A DNA stretch of 30,018 nt from a virus (IMGVR_UViG_3300025889_000636:1-30018), one strand, 5' to 3'; positions 17,492 to 23,986 are shown, counted from the stretch's first letter. Notes: generated from the letters alone by a model not told the origin. A program made the numbers and translations.

Positions 17492-17656
17492 TTATTTGTT
17501 TTTTTCTACGATACTCCAAATAGTTCCTACTAAGGTGATAATACCACCTATAATTTCCGTAGCTGTTGTCTCATCGACTAAACCTCTCATAACCAACAAT
17601 CCACCTAAGAATGTTAGTGAGTGTCTTAAAATTCCTAAAATTTGCTCCTTTTTCAT
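17492..17656 (-). CDS. Small holin-like two-segment membrane protein
   Basis: A 54-residue frame filling the gap between TerL and the tail assembly chaperone: it starts MKKEQILGILRHSLTFLGGL and continues through a D-E-T-T-A turn to IIGGIITLVGTIWSIVEKNK. The R-H-x-L-T-x-L-G-G core, the E-T-A-T turn and the G-x-x-x-x-L-V-G-x-I-W-S-x-x-E/D-K ending resemble small phage holins of the Pam3 gp28 type, with two membrane helices (about 7-25 and 34-50). A clean ATG at 17656 follows an A-rich leader, and the stop lies 1 base before the next start. Together with the larger membrane protein at 2395-2820 the phage may have two holin-type proteins. Confidence 0.7.
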   Translation of the reverse strand: MKKEQILGILRHSLTFLGGLLVMRGLVDETTATEIIGGIITLVGTIWSIVEKNK

Positions 17657-17697
17657 AATTGTTTTTTTTTATAAATATTTATTTTTTTTTATTGTTT

Positions 17698-18900
17698 TTA
17701 ACTAAGAAATCTAATCACAGGTTTTACCCCTGCTGTTTTCCTTTGTCCTAACTTCATCATAGCAATATACCTCATCGCATCAAGTGAATGATTATAAGCA
17801 TCAACAGGTTCTTTTTCATACCCCCCGTCCCTGTTTTTCTTATACATATACTTTTGTAGTTCCTCTATTATGTTAGTACTTTTTCGTGTAACGTATAGTT
17901 TATGTTGTTGAATAATCTGTATACCATAACTGATACTATCACGTCCCTTTTCAACAGGTTTGATATTGAACCCATATTTCTTTATTTCAGCAATACTCTT
18001 AGGTTCCGCGGAGTCGGCGTAGATTTCACCTTTAATACCTTCCTGTTTCATTATAGATGCTAATTCACTATTGAGTAATCCCTTTTGATATACTATTTCA
18101 TCAACTATTATACTATCATTATATTTGTATAATCCTACTAATGCTGCTTCATCTACACTATACCCAAAGTCAAGTCCATACCCAAGTAATCTGGCTTCAT
18201 CAGGTAATTTATCAATAACCTCGTAGTCGTTATAGATTGTACCTTCTATACTTCCTACCTCACCTAATAAGTAAACTCGGCACCAGTTTTCCCAGTAGGT
18301 TGATGTCTTGGCTTTTTCCCAATTCTGTTCCAACATTTTTATTACCTCAAGGGCTAAGGCTTCGTTGTCCTTATATGTTAGTATGATAAATTCAGTATCA
18401 GGTTGTCCTATTAGTTCGTTGTTAACCCAAAACTTTTGTGATGGGTTATAATCCAAATAGATGTCCCCACTTGTACGAATTGCTAATTGGAGGTATGCTT
18501 CATAGTTGATGTTGTTACACTCGTTAACATATAAAATCTGGCGTCGTCCGCCACGGAGTTTCTCCTCGCTGTCCGCACTAAAAAACTCCATATAAGAACC
18601 ATTACTGAATGTATAACGTAATAAACTCTTATTGTAGTTATTGGGTATAAATCTACCCGTCTCCTTCATAATCTTTAAGAAATCCTTGTTGGCACCACGT
18701 CTAAGGTGGGGTATAGATTCACTTACAACACTCACTTCAAGGTTGGGTGTCTTTATACATTTGTCGATTAGTATAGCCAGAATTGAAAATGTTTTTGACG
18801 CACTCGTTCCACCTTGAATGATTTTAATTCGTTCCTTCATAGCCCTAATCTTTTTCAGGGCTGTTGTATAAACAAAACTACTCTGTGTCGTCGTCGTCAT
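17698..18900 (-). CDS. terL: Terminase large subunit
   Basis: The 400-residue packaging motor: an N-terminal ATPase and a C-terminal nuclease that cuts concatemeric DNA. The Walker A motif is GGTSASKT (30-37), a Walker B-like motif is ILYVNE (122-127), and a coupling region follows around residues 150-180. Nuclease acidic residues are visible at D244 (YGLDFGYS), D296 (YADSAEP) and D374 (YNHSLDAMRY). This set is characteristic of the Terminase_3 (PBSX/SPP1-like) family, whose members generally package by a headful mechanism. It overlaps terS by 23 bases. The length is in the usual range. Confidence 0.95.
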   Translation of the reverse strand: MTTTTQSSFVYTTALKKIRAMKERIKIIQGGTSASKTFSILAILIDKCIKTPNLEVSVVSESIPHLRRGANKDFLKIMKETGRFIPNNYNKSLLRYTFSNGSYMEFFSADSEEKLRGGRRQILYVNECNNINYEAYLQLAIRTSGDIYLDYNPSQKFWVNNELIGQPDTEFIILTYKDNEALALEVIKMLEQNWEKAKTSTYWENWCRVYLLGEVGSIEGTIYNDYEVIDKLPDEARLLGYGLDFGYSVDEAALVGLYKYNDSIIVDEIVYQKGLLNSELASIMKQEGIKGEIYADSAEPKSIAEIKKYGFNIKPVEKGRDSISYGIQIIQQHKLYVTRKSTNIIEELQKYMYKKNRDGGYEKEPVDAYNHSLDAMRYIAMMKLGQRKTAGVKPVIRFLS

Positions 18901-19228
18901 CTAAGAATAATGGTTGTTCTAATGTTAGATTAGCATTTATGTTTAGTTCATCAGTATAACCTCTTTTACGGGCTTTATATTTCATATAAAATAATATACT
19001 ACGTTCACTACCCTCCCTGATTTTTCTAAATAGTTGATTCTCTGCGAAGTCTAATGTGATTTCATTTATTTCCTCCACCTTGTTTCTAAAATCCTCATCC
19101 TCGTTGTAGTACCTATAATAAGTATCACGTGATATACCTAACTCTCTACATGCGGGGGTTACTAATCCTAAGTGTCGTTCTAAGGCTTCTAATAGTTTCT
19201 TTTTATAATACGTTGGACGTTGTTTCAT
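18878..19228 (-). CDS. terS: Terminase small subunit
   Basis: A 116-residue protein that would recognise the packaging site and load TerL. A helix-turn-helix lies at about residues 20-42 (LGLVTPACRELGISRDTYYR), followed by a helical oligomerisation region (VEEINEITLDFAENQLFRKI) and a very acidic end (FLDDDDDTE). This layout is common in TerS proteins whose N-terminal HTH binds DNA and whose C-terminus contacts the motor. It overlaps TerL by 23 bases and the upstream methyltransferase by 26 bases. A 12-bp palindrome inside the gene (19123-19134) might mark the packaging site. Confidence 0.85.
   Translation of the reverse strand: MKQRPTYYKKKLLEALERHLGLVTPACRELGISRDTYYRYYNEDEDFRNKVEEINEITLDFAENQLFRKIREGSERSILFYMKYKARKRGYTDELNINANLTLEQPLFLDDDDDTE
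19123..19134. other. 12-bp palindrome in terS
   Basis: TATCACGTGATA is a perfect 12-bp palindrome inside the terminase small subunit gene. Packaging sites of headful phages often lie in or near terS, so it is a candidate recognition feature, but chance occurrence cannot be ruled out. Confidence 0.25.
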
Positions 19229-20060
19229 TTGTTATTGGGTATTTGTCGTTTATTTCAGGGATACCAGCCCTGATGAATTGATATAGTGTATTCATATGTA
19301 GTGTTGGGGTTGATATTGCCAGTTGTGATAATATGTTGGTTTCCTTATTATAAAAGTATAACCACTTTATAAAGTTGATAACTTTATTTCTAAACTCATC
19401 ATCATCAATTTTCATACCTACCACCAATACTTTTTCATATGGTTTAGCTTCCTTTAATAAGTCTCCCCACGCTACGAAAGAATAATCAAATGGTTTAAGT
19501 TTCTGTGTCTTTTGTTTTCTTGCTTTACGATACTCTATAAACTCAACACAGGGTATTGTATAATCTATTTCATCAAATCTGTCTTTATGTGGGTTTCTCT
19601 TATAAATAGTAAAAGATGTTTTTAGTTTGTGGTTCGTGTATGGGGTGTCTAATACGCAAGAATATATTATTTCAAATCTTTTGAATTCGTTATAGTTATA
19701 ATAAAAATTTGCTGGTTGGATGTATGCGATATAATCACCATTATCACAGGCTTTATTATAAAACATTTTTATAAGTCCCCCATCTTTTTCCCCAAACGGC
19801 GGGTTACCGATAAAACACCTACCCTCTTTATAACCACCTAAATCTAATGTTGAAAAGTCTGCTTGTTCTATGTAGTCGTGTTGGGGGTATAAATCATAAG
19901 CCCTACAACCTGGTAGTTGATGACTGAAGGAACCTGAACCAGCGCTGGGTTCTACCCACTCTGTTATGTTTTCCTCACCGATGATTTCCTTAGTTTTTTC
20001 TATACACCATCTTGCTACTATGGGTGAGGTGTAGTATTTATCAAAAGGTATTTTTGCCAT
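19203..20060 (-). CDS. DNA adenine methyltransferase, gamma-like order
   Basis: A 285-residue methyltransferase. SAM-binding motif I is EPSAGSGSF (37-45), and the catalytic motif IV is GNPPFG (85-90), an NPPF form that favours N6-adenine methylation. Motif I before motif IV is the gamma-type order. A further segment (DGGLIKMFYN, YIAYIQPANFYY) continues the catalytic fold; the C-terminal third is without clear motifs and may recognise the target. The 5' end overlaps the ParB-like gene by 20 bases and the 3' end overlaps terS by 26 bases. No partner restriction enzyme is present, so it probably protects phage DNA from host restriction. Confidence 0.8.
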   Translation of the reverse strand: MAKIPFDKYYTSPIVARWCIEKTKEIIGEENITEWVEPSAGSGSFSHQLPGCRAYDLYPQHDYIEQADFSTLDLGGYKEGRCFIGNPPFGEKDGGLIKMFYNKACDNGDYIAYIQPANFYYNYNEFKRFEIIYSCVLDTPYTNHKLKTSFTIYKRNPHKDRFDEIDYTIPCVEFIEYRKARKQKTQKLKPFDYSFVAWGDLLKEAKPYEKVLVVGMKIDDDEFRNKVINFIKWLYFYNKETNILSQLAISTPTLHMNTLYQFIRAGIPEINDKYPITNETTSNVL

Positions 20061-20652
20061 ATTGGAGTATAAGTTTTTTTATTTCTTTTACGAATTGTTC
20101 GTTGTTCTCCAACTCCCTTAGGTTCCTAACTGCGTCCTTTATTTCATCATCCTCAAACTCAATCATATATTCATTTAGGAAAAATATGTTCTGTTTGATA
20201 TAATCATTTACGTCCAACACATCTACCTTTAAGTTCGCCTTGTTGATATTTTTTTCATACTCGTTTTCTTGGTGTCCGTATATTCCATATAATTCCCAAT
20301 CCTCAAATCCGTTGTCTAATACGAAGTTCTTGTCCCAATCACCAAGCGATACATAATCCCAATCACCGAAGGACTGATTGTCTTTTAGTATAAATTGTTT
20401 TTGTTGTTCCTCAGTTAGATTGTCCGCCTTTATAATATACACCTCATCTAATCCTGCTTCTTTACAGGCTTTAAGTCTCATATTACCACCCAATACCACC
20501 ATATTATCATCTACGACTATTGGACGTATTTTTAACATTTGGGGGAACTCTTTTATACTCTTTACTAGTTGTTTGAACTTGGTGTCTCTAATCGTTCTTG
20601 GGTTGTCTTTATTTAGGTTGATTTCCCCTATTTTAACTAATTCTATATTCAT
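20041..20652 (-). CDS. ParB/Srx-fold (ParB N-terminal domain) protein
   Basis: A 203-residue protein with a ParB N-terminal nucleotide-binding domain: INLNKDNPRT (11-20) and VVLGGNMRLKACKEAG (52-67), where the GGNMR stretch replaces the GxRRxxA box of segregation ParBs. The C-terminal half is acidic and helical and has no visible helix-turn-helix, so it probably does not read parS itself. ParB-fold proteins of this type often sit beside phage DNA methyltransferases, as here on both sides, and may take part in DNA modification or nicking. The start at 20652 is the only sensible start. A canonical parS site at 29857-29872 makes the presence of this domain notable, although a direct link is unproven. 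Confidence 0.8.
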   Translation of the reverse strand: MNIELVKIGEINLNKDNPRTIRDTKFKQLVKSIKEFPQMLKIRPIVVDDNMVVLGGNMRLKACKEAGLDEVYIIKADNLTEEQQKQFILKDNQSFGDWDYVSLGDWDKNFVLDNGFEDWELYGIYGHQENEYEKNINKANLKVDVLDVNDYIKQNIFFLNEYMIEFEDDEIKDAVRNLRELENNEQFVKEIKKLILQYGKNTF

Positions 20653-20676
20653 TTTTTTTTATTGTAAGTTTTGTTG

Positions 20677-20928
20677 TTATTTTATTAGGTTTATTACCAC
20701 CAACACTCCAATACAATAACCTACTGATAATGCTAGTGCTTGTTTTATTCTTTCACCCCATATTTTAGTTTCAACCATATAACCCAGAAATGGTAATCCC
20801 AGAAATGGACTTATACCAGCAAAAAATAGCATCATAGGTGTATTAGCTTCTGCTACACTTCTAATATAAAATGTACTACAAATCTCAATTATCAGGGCTG
20901 ATAATGCTATAATAAAATATTTTACCAT
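20677..20928 (-). CDS. Small membrane protein, 83 residues
   Basis: An integral membrane protein starting MVKYFIIALSALIIEICSTF. Three hydrophobic segments are visible (about 3-20, 32-50 and 62-80), joined by short polar loops. I choose the ATG at 20928 because it forms a TAATG overlap with the stop of the methyltransferase, a coupling seen elsewhere in this operon; a start 8 codons upstream is possible but would overlap more. Small membrane proteins of this form are common in Bacteroidota phages. Role unknown. Confidence 0.6.
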   Translation of the reverse strand: MVKYFIIALSALIIEICSTFYIRSVAEANTPMMLFFAGISPFLGLPFLGYMVETKIWGERIKQALALSVGYCIGVLVVINLIK

Positions 20929-21920
20929 TATACTTGTTTTTCTAATTTCCATTTATAACCCCCCCTTGTCTCAAACTTGGTTCTATTATATGTTCTCATA
21001 ATGTCCCCACTTTCAACACCTGTTGCTTTTGATGCTTGTTCCCTATTGTCCCAACACCCTACAAGGTTGTCATTTAAGTCATAAGCACATACCATATGTT
21101 TTTCCAATTCTTTCCCTTCTATACGATTATTTCCAAACTCGGCATACTTGGGGTTCAGTTCATAACTGATGTGTTGTCTATTGAGTTCTTTTGCTGCTAT
21201 ATTGGTTGTTCCAATACCACCAAATACATCTATAACCAAGTCGTTTTCATCTGTTAGTAAGTTTATAAAATACTTTGGTAATTCTTTATTGAAGGGGGCT
21301 GGATGTTTTATATGGTTGTCCCGTTCTGTTCCTGCTGTGGCGAACCTAAATACATTATCAGGGCGGACTAATTCGGGTTTATAGTCAATATTATTTTTTT
21401 CAGTTCTTTCCCCATCTTTTATTGTTCCGTGTCCTTTTGGGTGCCAAGGGTATTTACTTCTATTTTTTGTTTCCTCTGCTGGTTCCTCCATTACCCGTTC
21501 CATATGAAACTTCATTTCCTTTTGGTTCTTAACGAAGTGAAAAATAAACTCCGTCATATTTCTAAACCTTTTTGGACTACCATTTGGTATTCCATTTCTT
21601 TTATGCCAAATATATGTGTCGTAAAACTTTAATTTGGTTTCATTTTGACTACGATGTATTAGTTCATAAATAAACGGGTTTCTTAACCCATTAGAACAAT
21701 TGTCGTTGATGTTTAGAATGAAACTACCTGATGGTTTTAATACCCTCTGTATTTCATTGAATAGGGGTAATAACCAGTCGCAATAGTCCTTTGGTTTTTT
21801 AATTGAAACATTTTGTCCGTAATTGACGATGTCGGCATATGGTGGGGATGTTACTATTAAGTCAACACTATTGTCTGGTTGTTCTTTAATCAGTTGGAAG
21901 CAATCTCCTTGTATAATCAT
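20928..21920 (-). CDS. DNA methyltransferase with NUMOD1-like C-terminal domain
   Basis: A 330-residue beta-class DNA methyltransferase. The catalytic motif is TSPPYAD (24-30) near the N-terminus, giving either N4-cytosine or N6-adenine methylation, and SAM-binding motif I (IDVFGGIGTT, about 230-239) comes after it, the beta-type order. Residues 30-229 hold the target recognition region. After residue 276 a segment (VCAYDLNDNLVGCWDNREQA, then GVESGDIM and GGYKWKLEK) matches the NUMOD1 type of DNA-binding module normally attached to homing endonucleases. An upstream TTG/ATG extension was rejected; the start at 21920 follows a poly-A leader and leaves room for the 28-residue gene upstream. Confidence 0.85.
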   Translation of the reverse strand: MIIQGDCFQLIKEQPDNSVDLIVTSPPYADIVNYGQNVSIKKPKDYCDWLLPLFNEIQRVLKPSGSFILNINDNCSNGLRNPFIYELIHRSQNETKLKFYDTYIWHKRNGIPNGSPKRFRNMTEFIFHFVKNQKEMKFHMERVMEEPAEETKNRSKYPWHPKGHGTIKDGERTEKNNIDYKPELVRPDNVFRFATAGTERDNHIKHPAPFNKELPKYFINLLTDENDLVIDVFGGIGTTNIAAKELNRQHISYELNPKYAEFGNNRIEGKELEKHMVCAYDLNDNLVGCWDNREQASKATGVESGDIMRTYNRTKFETRGGYKWKLEKQV

Positions 21921-21931
21921 TTTTTTTGTTA

Positions 21932-22018
21932 TTACCAATATTTTATTATGAAATGTATTACCATATACCAAAATAATATTCCCAGTATTGGATATACTAA
22001 ACAACCTAATCTATTCAT
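21932..22018 (-). CDS. 28-residue membrane peptide
   Basis: A tiny frame starting MNRLGCLVYPILGILFWYMV and ending HFIIKYW. Its start forms a TAATG overlap with the stop of the zinc-ribbon gene, the same translational coupling seen at 20928, and it ends 11 bases before the methyltransferase start. It has one hydrophobic helix with positive charges at both ends. The coupling supports real expression; no family is known to me. It could act in lysis, membrane sensing or as a toxin-like peptide, but these are guesses. Confidence 0.5.
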   Translation of the reverse strand: MNRLGCLVYPILGILFWYMVIHFIIKYW

Positions 22019-22398
22019 TATTTTTTTGTCCTAGGTTTTCTTGTAGTTTTAGTGGTTGTTACTTCTGTGGTTTTCTTTTTTCTACCACCACATTTCGTAC
22101 ACCCTTGTTTGTCTGCTTCTACGATGTCTACATCACCATCAAAGTTTGATTCTGTTACCAGTTGTGGTTCAGGGTTAGGTTCGATAGTCTTTAACACCTC
22201 ATCAATTATTTCTTGTTGTTCTAACCAATTTTTTAGTATTCTTTGTCCGTGTTTGATTTGTGCCCCACACTTTTTACATACAGAATATTTGGGGTTAAAC
22301 TTTCTAATAAAAGTTTCAATTTCAACCACTTCATTTGTGGTTACCCTTCTTAGATTTATCAAATAATCAATTCGATTATAAGTTTCTCGTGTTATCAT
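22018..22398 (-). CDS. Zinc-ribbon protein
   Basis: A 126-residue protein and the first gene of the long minus-strand unit. Two CxxC knuckles are visible: C41-x-x-C44 (CKKCGAQIKHGQRIL) and C100-x-x-C103 (CTKCGGRKKK), enough to bind one zinc ion. Between them lies an acidic Pro/Glu region. The C-terminus is a basic Lys/Thr tail (TTKTTRKPRTKK) that may contact nucleic acid. It lies after its own promoter (22416-22445), so it is made early in the unit. Similar small zinc proteins are common in phages of this group; specific function unknown. Confidence 0.65.
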   Translation of the reverse strand: MITRETYNRIDYLINLRRVTTNEVVEIETFIRKFNPKYSVCKKCGAQIKHGQRILKNWLEQQEIIDEVLKTIEPNPEPQLVTESNFDGDVDIVEADKQGCTKCGGRKKKTTEVTTTKTTRKPRTKK

Positions 22399-22415
22399 AA
22401 ATTACTCTTTTATTA

Positions 22416-22445
22416 TAAATATATTGTTATGGTTAAAAAAACCAA
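22416..22445 (-). promoter_or_regulatory. Promoter for the long minus-strand unit
   Basis: On the minus strand TTG (22445-22443) and TATATTTA (22423-22416) are separated by 19 bases, matching the Bacteroidota TTG / TAnnTTTG promoter except for the last base. An inverted repeat TGGTT-N5-AACCA lies within the spacer. It is placed between a terminator and the zinc-ribbon gene, 18 bases upstream of its start. Confidence 0.7.
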
Positions 22446-22455
22446 TATATACGAA

Positions 22456-22489
22456 AAAAAGGGTAGTATATGAGAAACCTACCCTTTTT
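22456..22489 (-). terminator. Terminator of the early minus-strand operon
   Basis: AAAAAGGGTAG (22456-22466) pairs with CTACCCTTTTT (22479-22489), an 11-bp stem with a 12-base loop. On the minus strand it is followed by seven T residues. It ends the operon whose last gene stops at 22509 and is followed by the promoter of the next unit. Confidence 0.85.
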
Positions 22490-22508
22490 ACTTAATAGTC
22501 GGCTACAA

Positions 22509-22745
22509 CTATTTATTATCATCGCTTTTAGGAAATCCTTTATTATCTAAGTGTTCCTGTATTTTTTCTAATCTTTCACCGATTTCTTTGGAGTACCCTG
22601 TCTCAACATAATCTACCACTACATTAGTTATGGCAACAAGTTCTTTTAGTGTTAGACATTTATTACACGTTGTACTCCAATCCAATACTAATTTTAGTGA
22701 TGATTGAGATGCGATTTGTCTTTCTTTTGATTGTTGGTTTTTCAT
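22509..22745 (-). CDS. Hypothetical protein, end of early operon
   Basis: A 78-residue helical protein (MKNQQSKERQIASQSSLKLV, then CNKCLTLKELVAITNVVVDY). It contains a CNKC pair at about residues 28-31 but no second pair, so zinc binding is doubtful. The second half is an amphipathic helix with a charged end. The gene is short and soluble; it lies before the terminator at 22456-22489. No family recognised with certainty. Confidence 0.55.
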   Translation of the reverse strand: MKNQQSKERQIASQSSLKLVLDWSTTCNKCLTLKELVAITNVVVDYVETGYSKEIGERLEKIQEHLDNKGFPKSDDNK

Positions 22746-22765
22746 TTTTTTGGTTTTTATTTTAT

Positions 22766-23023
22766 TTATAATTGTGTTTCTATTGCTGGTTCTGCTTCGA
22801 TTGATTCCTCATCATCAATAGTAGATGGTAGTATCATACCAATTTGTTCTAAGTCGTTGAAGTATTGTTCGGCTATGGTGTTCCATGCTTCGTCCTCGAT
22901 TTGTTTTTCTACTTCTTTACGTGATACGTATTCATGCCACGCTTTTAGTTCTTGTTCTCTACACCACGCTAGATAATCTAAGTCTAGTAATAAGTCCTCG
23001 TAGTATTCGTCTTTGTAATTCAT
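22766..23023 (-). CDS. Hypothetical acidic protein, early operon
   Basis: An 85-residue strongly acidic protein (MNYKDEYYEDLLLDLDYLAW). The first 60 residues are helical, with repeated Glu and aromatic residues, and include REQELKAWHEYVSRKEVEKQ; the tail is Glu/Pro-rich. It has its own well-formed promoter (23055-23085). Acidic proteins of this size can act as DNA mimics or anti-defence proteins, but no specific family match is visible. Confidence 0.55.
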   Translation of the reverse strand: MNYKDEYYEDLLLDLDYLAWCREQELKAWHEYVSRKEVEKQIEDEAWNTIAEQYFNDLEQIGMILPSTIDDEESIEAEPAIETQL

Positions 23024-23054
23024 TTTGTTTTGTATTAGATGTTTATTTATATTA

Positions 23055-23085
23055 TAAATATAGGGCTTTTTTACAAAGTATCAAA
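23055..23085 (-). promoter_or_regulatory. Internal early promoter
   Basis: On the minus strand TTTG (23085-23082), a 19-base spacer and TATATTTA (23062-23055) match the Bacteroidota promoter form. The upstream box overlaps the stop codon of the sigma-like gene. It can drive the two small genes that follow. Confidence 0.7.
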
Positions 23086-23602
23086 TCGTACCCATAATTT
23101 TTTCAATTAATTTTTCTTTTAATTTTTTAATCTCGTGGAAACTTAGAACGTGTGATATGTCGTTTTCAGTTCCAATCTGTCTATGTGTCTTATTTAGTGT
23201 GAAATACTCATGCCATAAAAAATCTTGGAAGTATGATTTGGGTATTCTAACATAATGTTTGTCTATCATTTGGTATAACTCCTCTACCTCTTTTTTTTGT
23301 TCTAAATCACTATCATCTATGATTGCTATGTTGTCTATGGGTATGTTCTCTTTAATTCGTGTAACCCTGTAAAAACCACTTGTTTTGGAGTGTACTTGGT
23401 TCTTTACGCTTCTAATAAAGTAATACAAAAAATAGCCTTGTTCTATTACACTATTAACCTTTTCTCTGTTTTCTAAAAACCCGATTGCTAATTCACTAAT
23501 CAGTTCTGGTTTCAGGTGGAAGTTGGGGGTTATGATATTGTCAATTATTTCATCATAAACACTACCCTTAGTGGTTATTTCTACCAACACCTTATCAATC
23601 AT
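23081..23602 (-). CDS. Sigma-70-like protein, early minus operon
   Basis: A 173-residue protein with two helical parts joined by an acidic linker. Residues 34-80 (ISELAIGFLENREKVNSVIE, then YYFIRSVKNQVHSKTSGFYR) resemble sigma region 2 as found in Bacteroidota phages. Residues 107-165 (ELYQMIDKHYVRIP, then EYFTLNKTHRQIGTENDI, then a basic helix KKLKEKLIEKI) resemble region 4, whose HTH reads the upstream promoter box. It overlaps the preceding gene by 8 bases. It may redirect host RNA polymerase to phage promoters; it is short for a full sigma factor, so an anti-sigma or other DNA-binding function remains possible. Confidence 0.55.
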   Translation of the reverse strand: MIDKVLVEITTKGSVYDEIIDNIITPNFHLKPELISELAIGFLENREKVNSVIEQGYFLYYFIRSVKNQVHSKTSGFYRVTRIKENIPIDNIAIIDDSDLEQKKEVEELYQMIDKHYVRIPKSYFQDFLWHEYFTLNKTHRQIGTENDISHVLSFHEIKKLKEKLIEKIMGTI

Positions 23603-23825
23603 TATATTCTTGTAGTTTTTCTTTTATAAGTCGTATTTTACCCCCCAATACGTAATCATTAGGGGTTAAGTCGATTAGGGCATATAGTAGTTCATATAAG
23701 GGTTCACCTGTTAATAAATACCCAAGTCCTATTGTTTCCTTCATAGCCCTGATTTCCTCACCTAAGGACATATCATTTGGGTTATTATCAACCGAATCTA
23801 TGATGAACTCTATAACATTATTCAT
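23595..23825 (-). CDS. Small protein with a twofold internal repeat
   Basis: The first gene of the early minus operon, encoding 76 residues. Two units are similar: NPNDMSLGEEIRAMKE (15-30) and TPNDYVLGGKIRLIKE (54-69), giving [NT]PND-x-x-LG-x-[EK]-IR-x-[MI]-KE, 39 residues apart. Each unit looks like a loop followed by an amphipathic helix, and the segments between (LGYLLTGEPLYELLYALIDL) are helical. The overlap with the sigma-like gene (8 bases) suggests paired synthesis. No family recognised; a protein-binding role is plausible. Confidence 0.6.
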   Translation of the reverse strand: MNNVIEFIIDSVDNNPNDMSLGEEIRAMKETIGLGYLLTGEPLYELLYALIDLTPNDYVLGGKIRLIKEKLQEYND

Positions 23826-23838
23826 AATCTTTTTTTTA

Positions 23839-23870
23839 TAAATATACTATTTTTTGTATAAAGTTTGAAA
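23839..23870 (-). promoter_or_regulatory. Early minus-strand promoter (divergent)
   Basis: On the minus strand TTTC (23870-23867), a 20-base spacer and TATATTTA (23846-23839) approximate the Bacteroidota promoter; the upstream box lacks the final G. It is positioned to drive the gene starting at 23825. Its upstream box falls in the palindrome at 23860-23874 shared with the opposite promoter. Confidence 0.5.
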
Positions 23871-23874
23871 CTTT
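23860..23874. promoter_or_regulatory. Palindromic operator between divergent promoters
   Basis: AAAGTTT-G-AAACTTT is a perfect 7-bp inverted repeat with a single central base. The upstream boxes of both divergent promoters lie within it. A dimeric regulator bound here would block both; its identity is unknown, although the winged-helix and sigma-like proteins nearby are candidates. Confidence 0.55.
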
Positions 23875-23894
23875 GGTTTTTTTCCTTATATTTA
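23864..23894 (+). promoter_or_regulatory. Plus-strand promoter of the replication cassette
   Basis: TTTG (23864-23867), a 19-base spacer and TATATTTA (23887-23894) fit the Bacteroidota promoter form. Transcription would begin near 23901, exactly where the structured leader starts. Confidence 0.65.
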
Positions 23895-23901
23895 TGTTAA
23901 A

Positions 23902-23986
23902 GGGCTCAACCTTGTTAAGACATTAATAAACTACCCTGGTTGAATTGATAGGTATTGAGCCCCCTACTTTTTGACTGGGGTTTTTT
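23902..23986 (+). ncRNA. Structured leader RNA, possible attenuator
   Basis: GGGCTCAA (23902-23909) pairs perfectly with TTGAGCCC (23955-23962), and TACC (23932-23935) pairs with GGTA (23951-23954) next to it. GAGCCCC (23957-23963), part of the first stem, can instead pair with GGGGTTT (23977-23983), a hairpin followed by T residues to 23986. The two structures exclude each other, as in transcription attenuators. The leader ends 10 bases before the ATG at 23997. A small independent RNA of about 85 bases is an alternative. Confidence 0.5.

Noticed and set aside
17496-17705. Plus-strand protein downstream of TerL
   Set aside because: Its opposite strand holds a much better small holin-like gene with a proper leader.
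20041-20652. Plasmid-type ParB segregation gene
   Set aside because: It has the N-terminal domain only, a changed GGNMR box, no HTH and no neighbouring ParA. It is better described as a ParB-fold protein of unknown role near methyltransferases.
23902-23962. Possible tRNA, because of a 7-8-bp closing stem
   Set aside because: Total length is only 61 bases, there is no T-arm consensus, no anticodon stem and no CCA-like end. A leader structure fits better.
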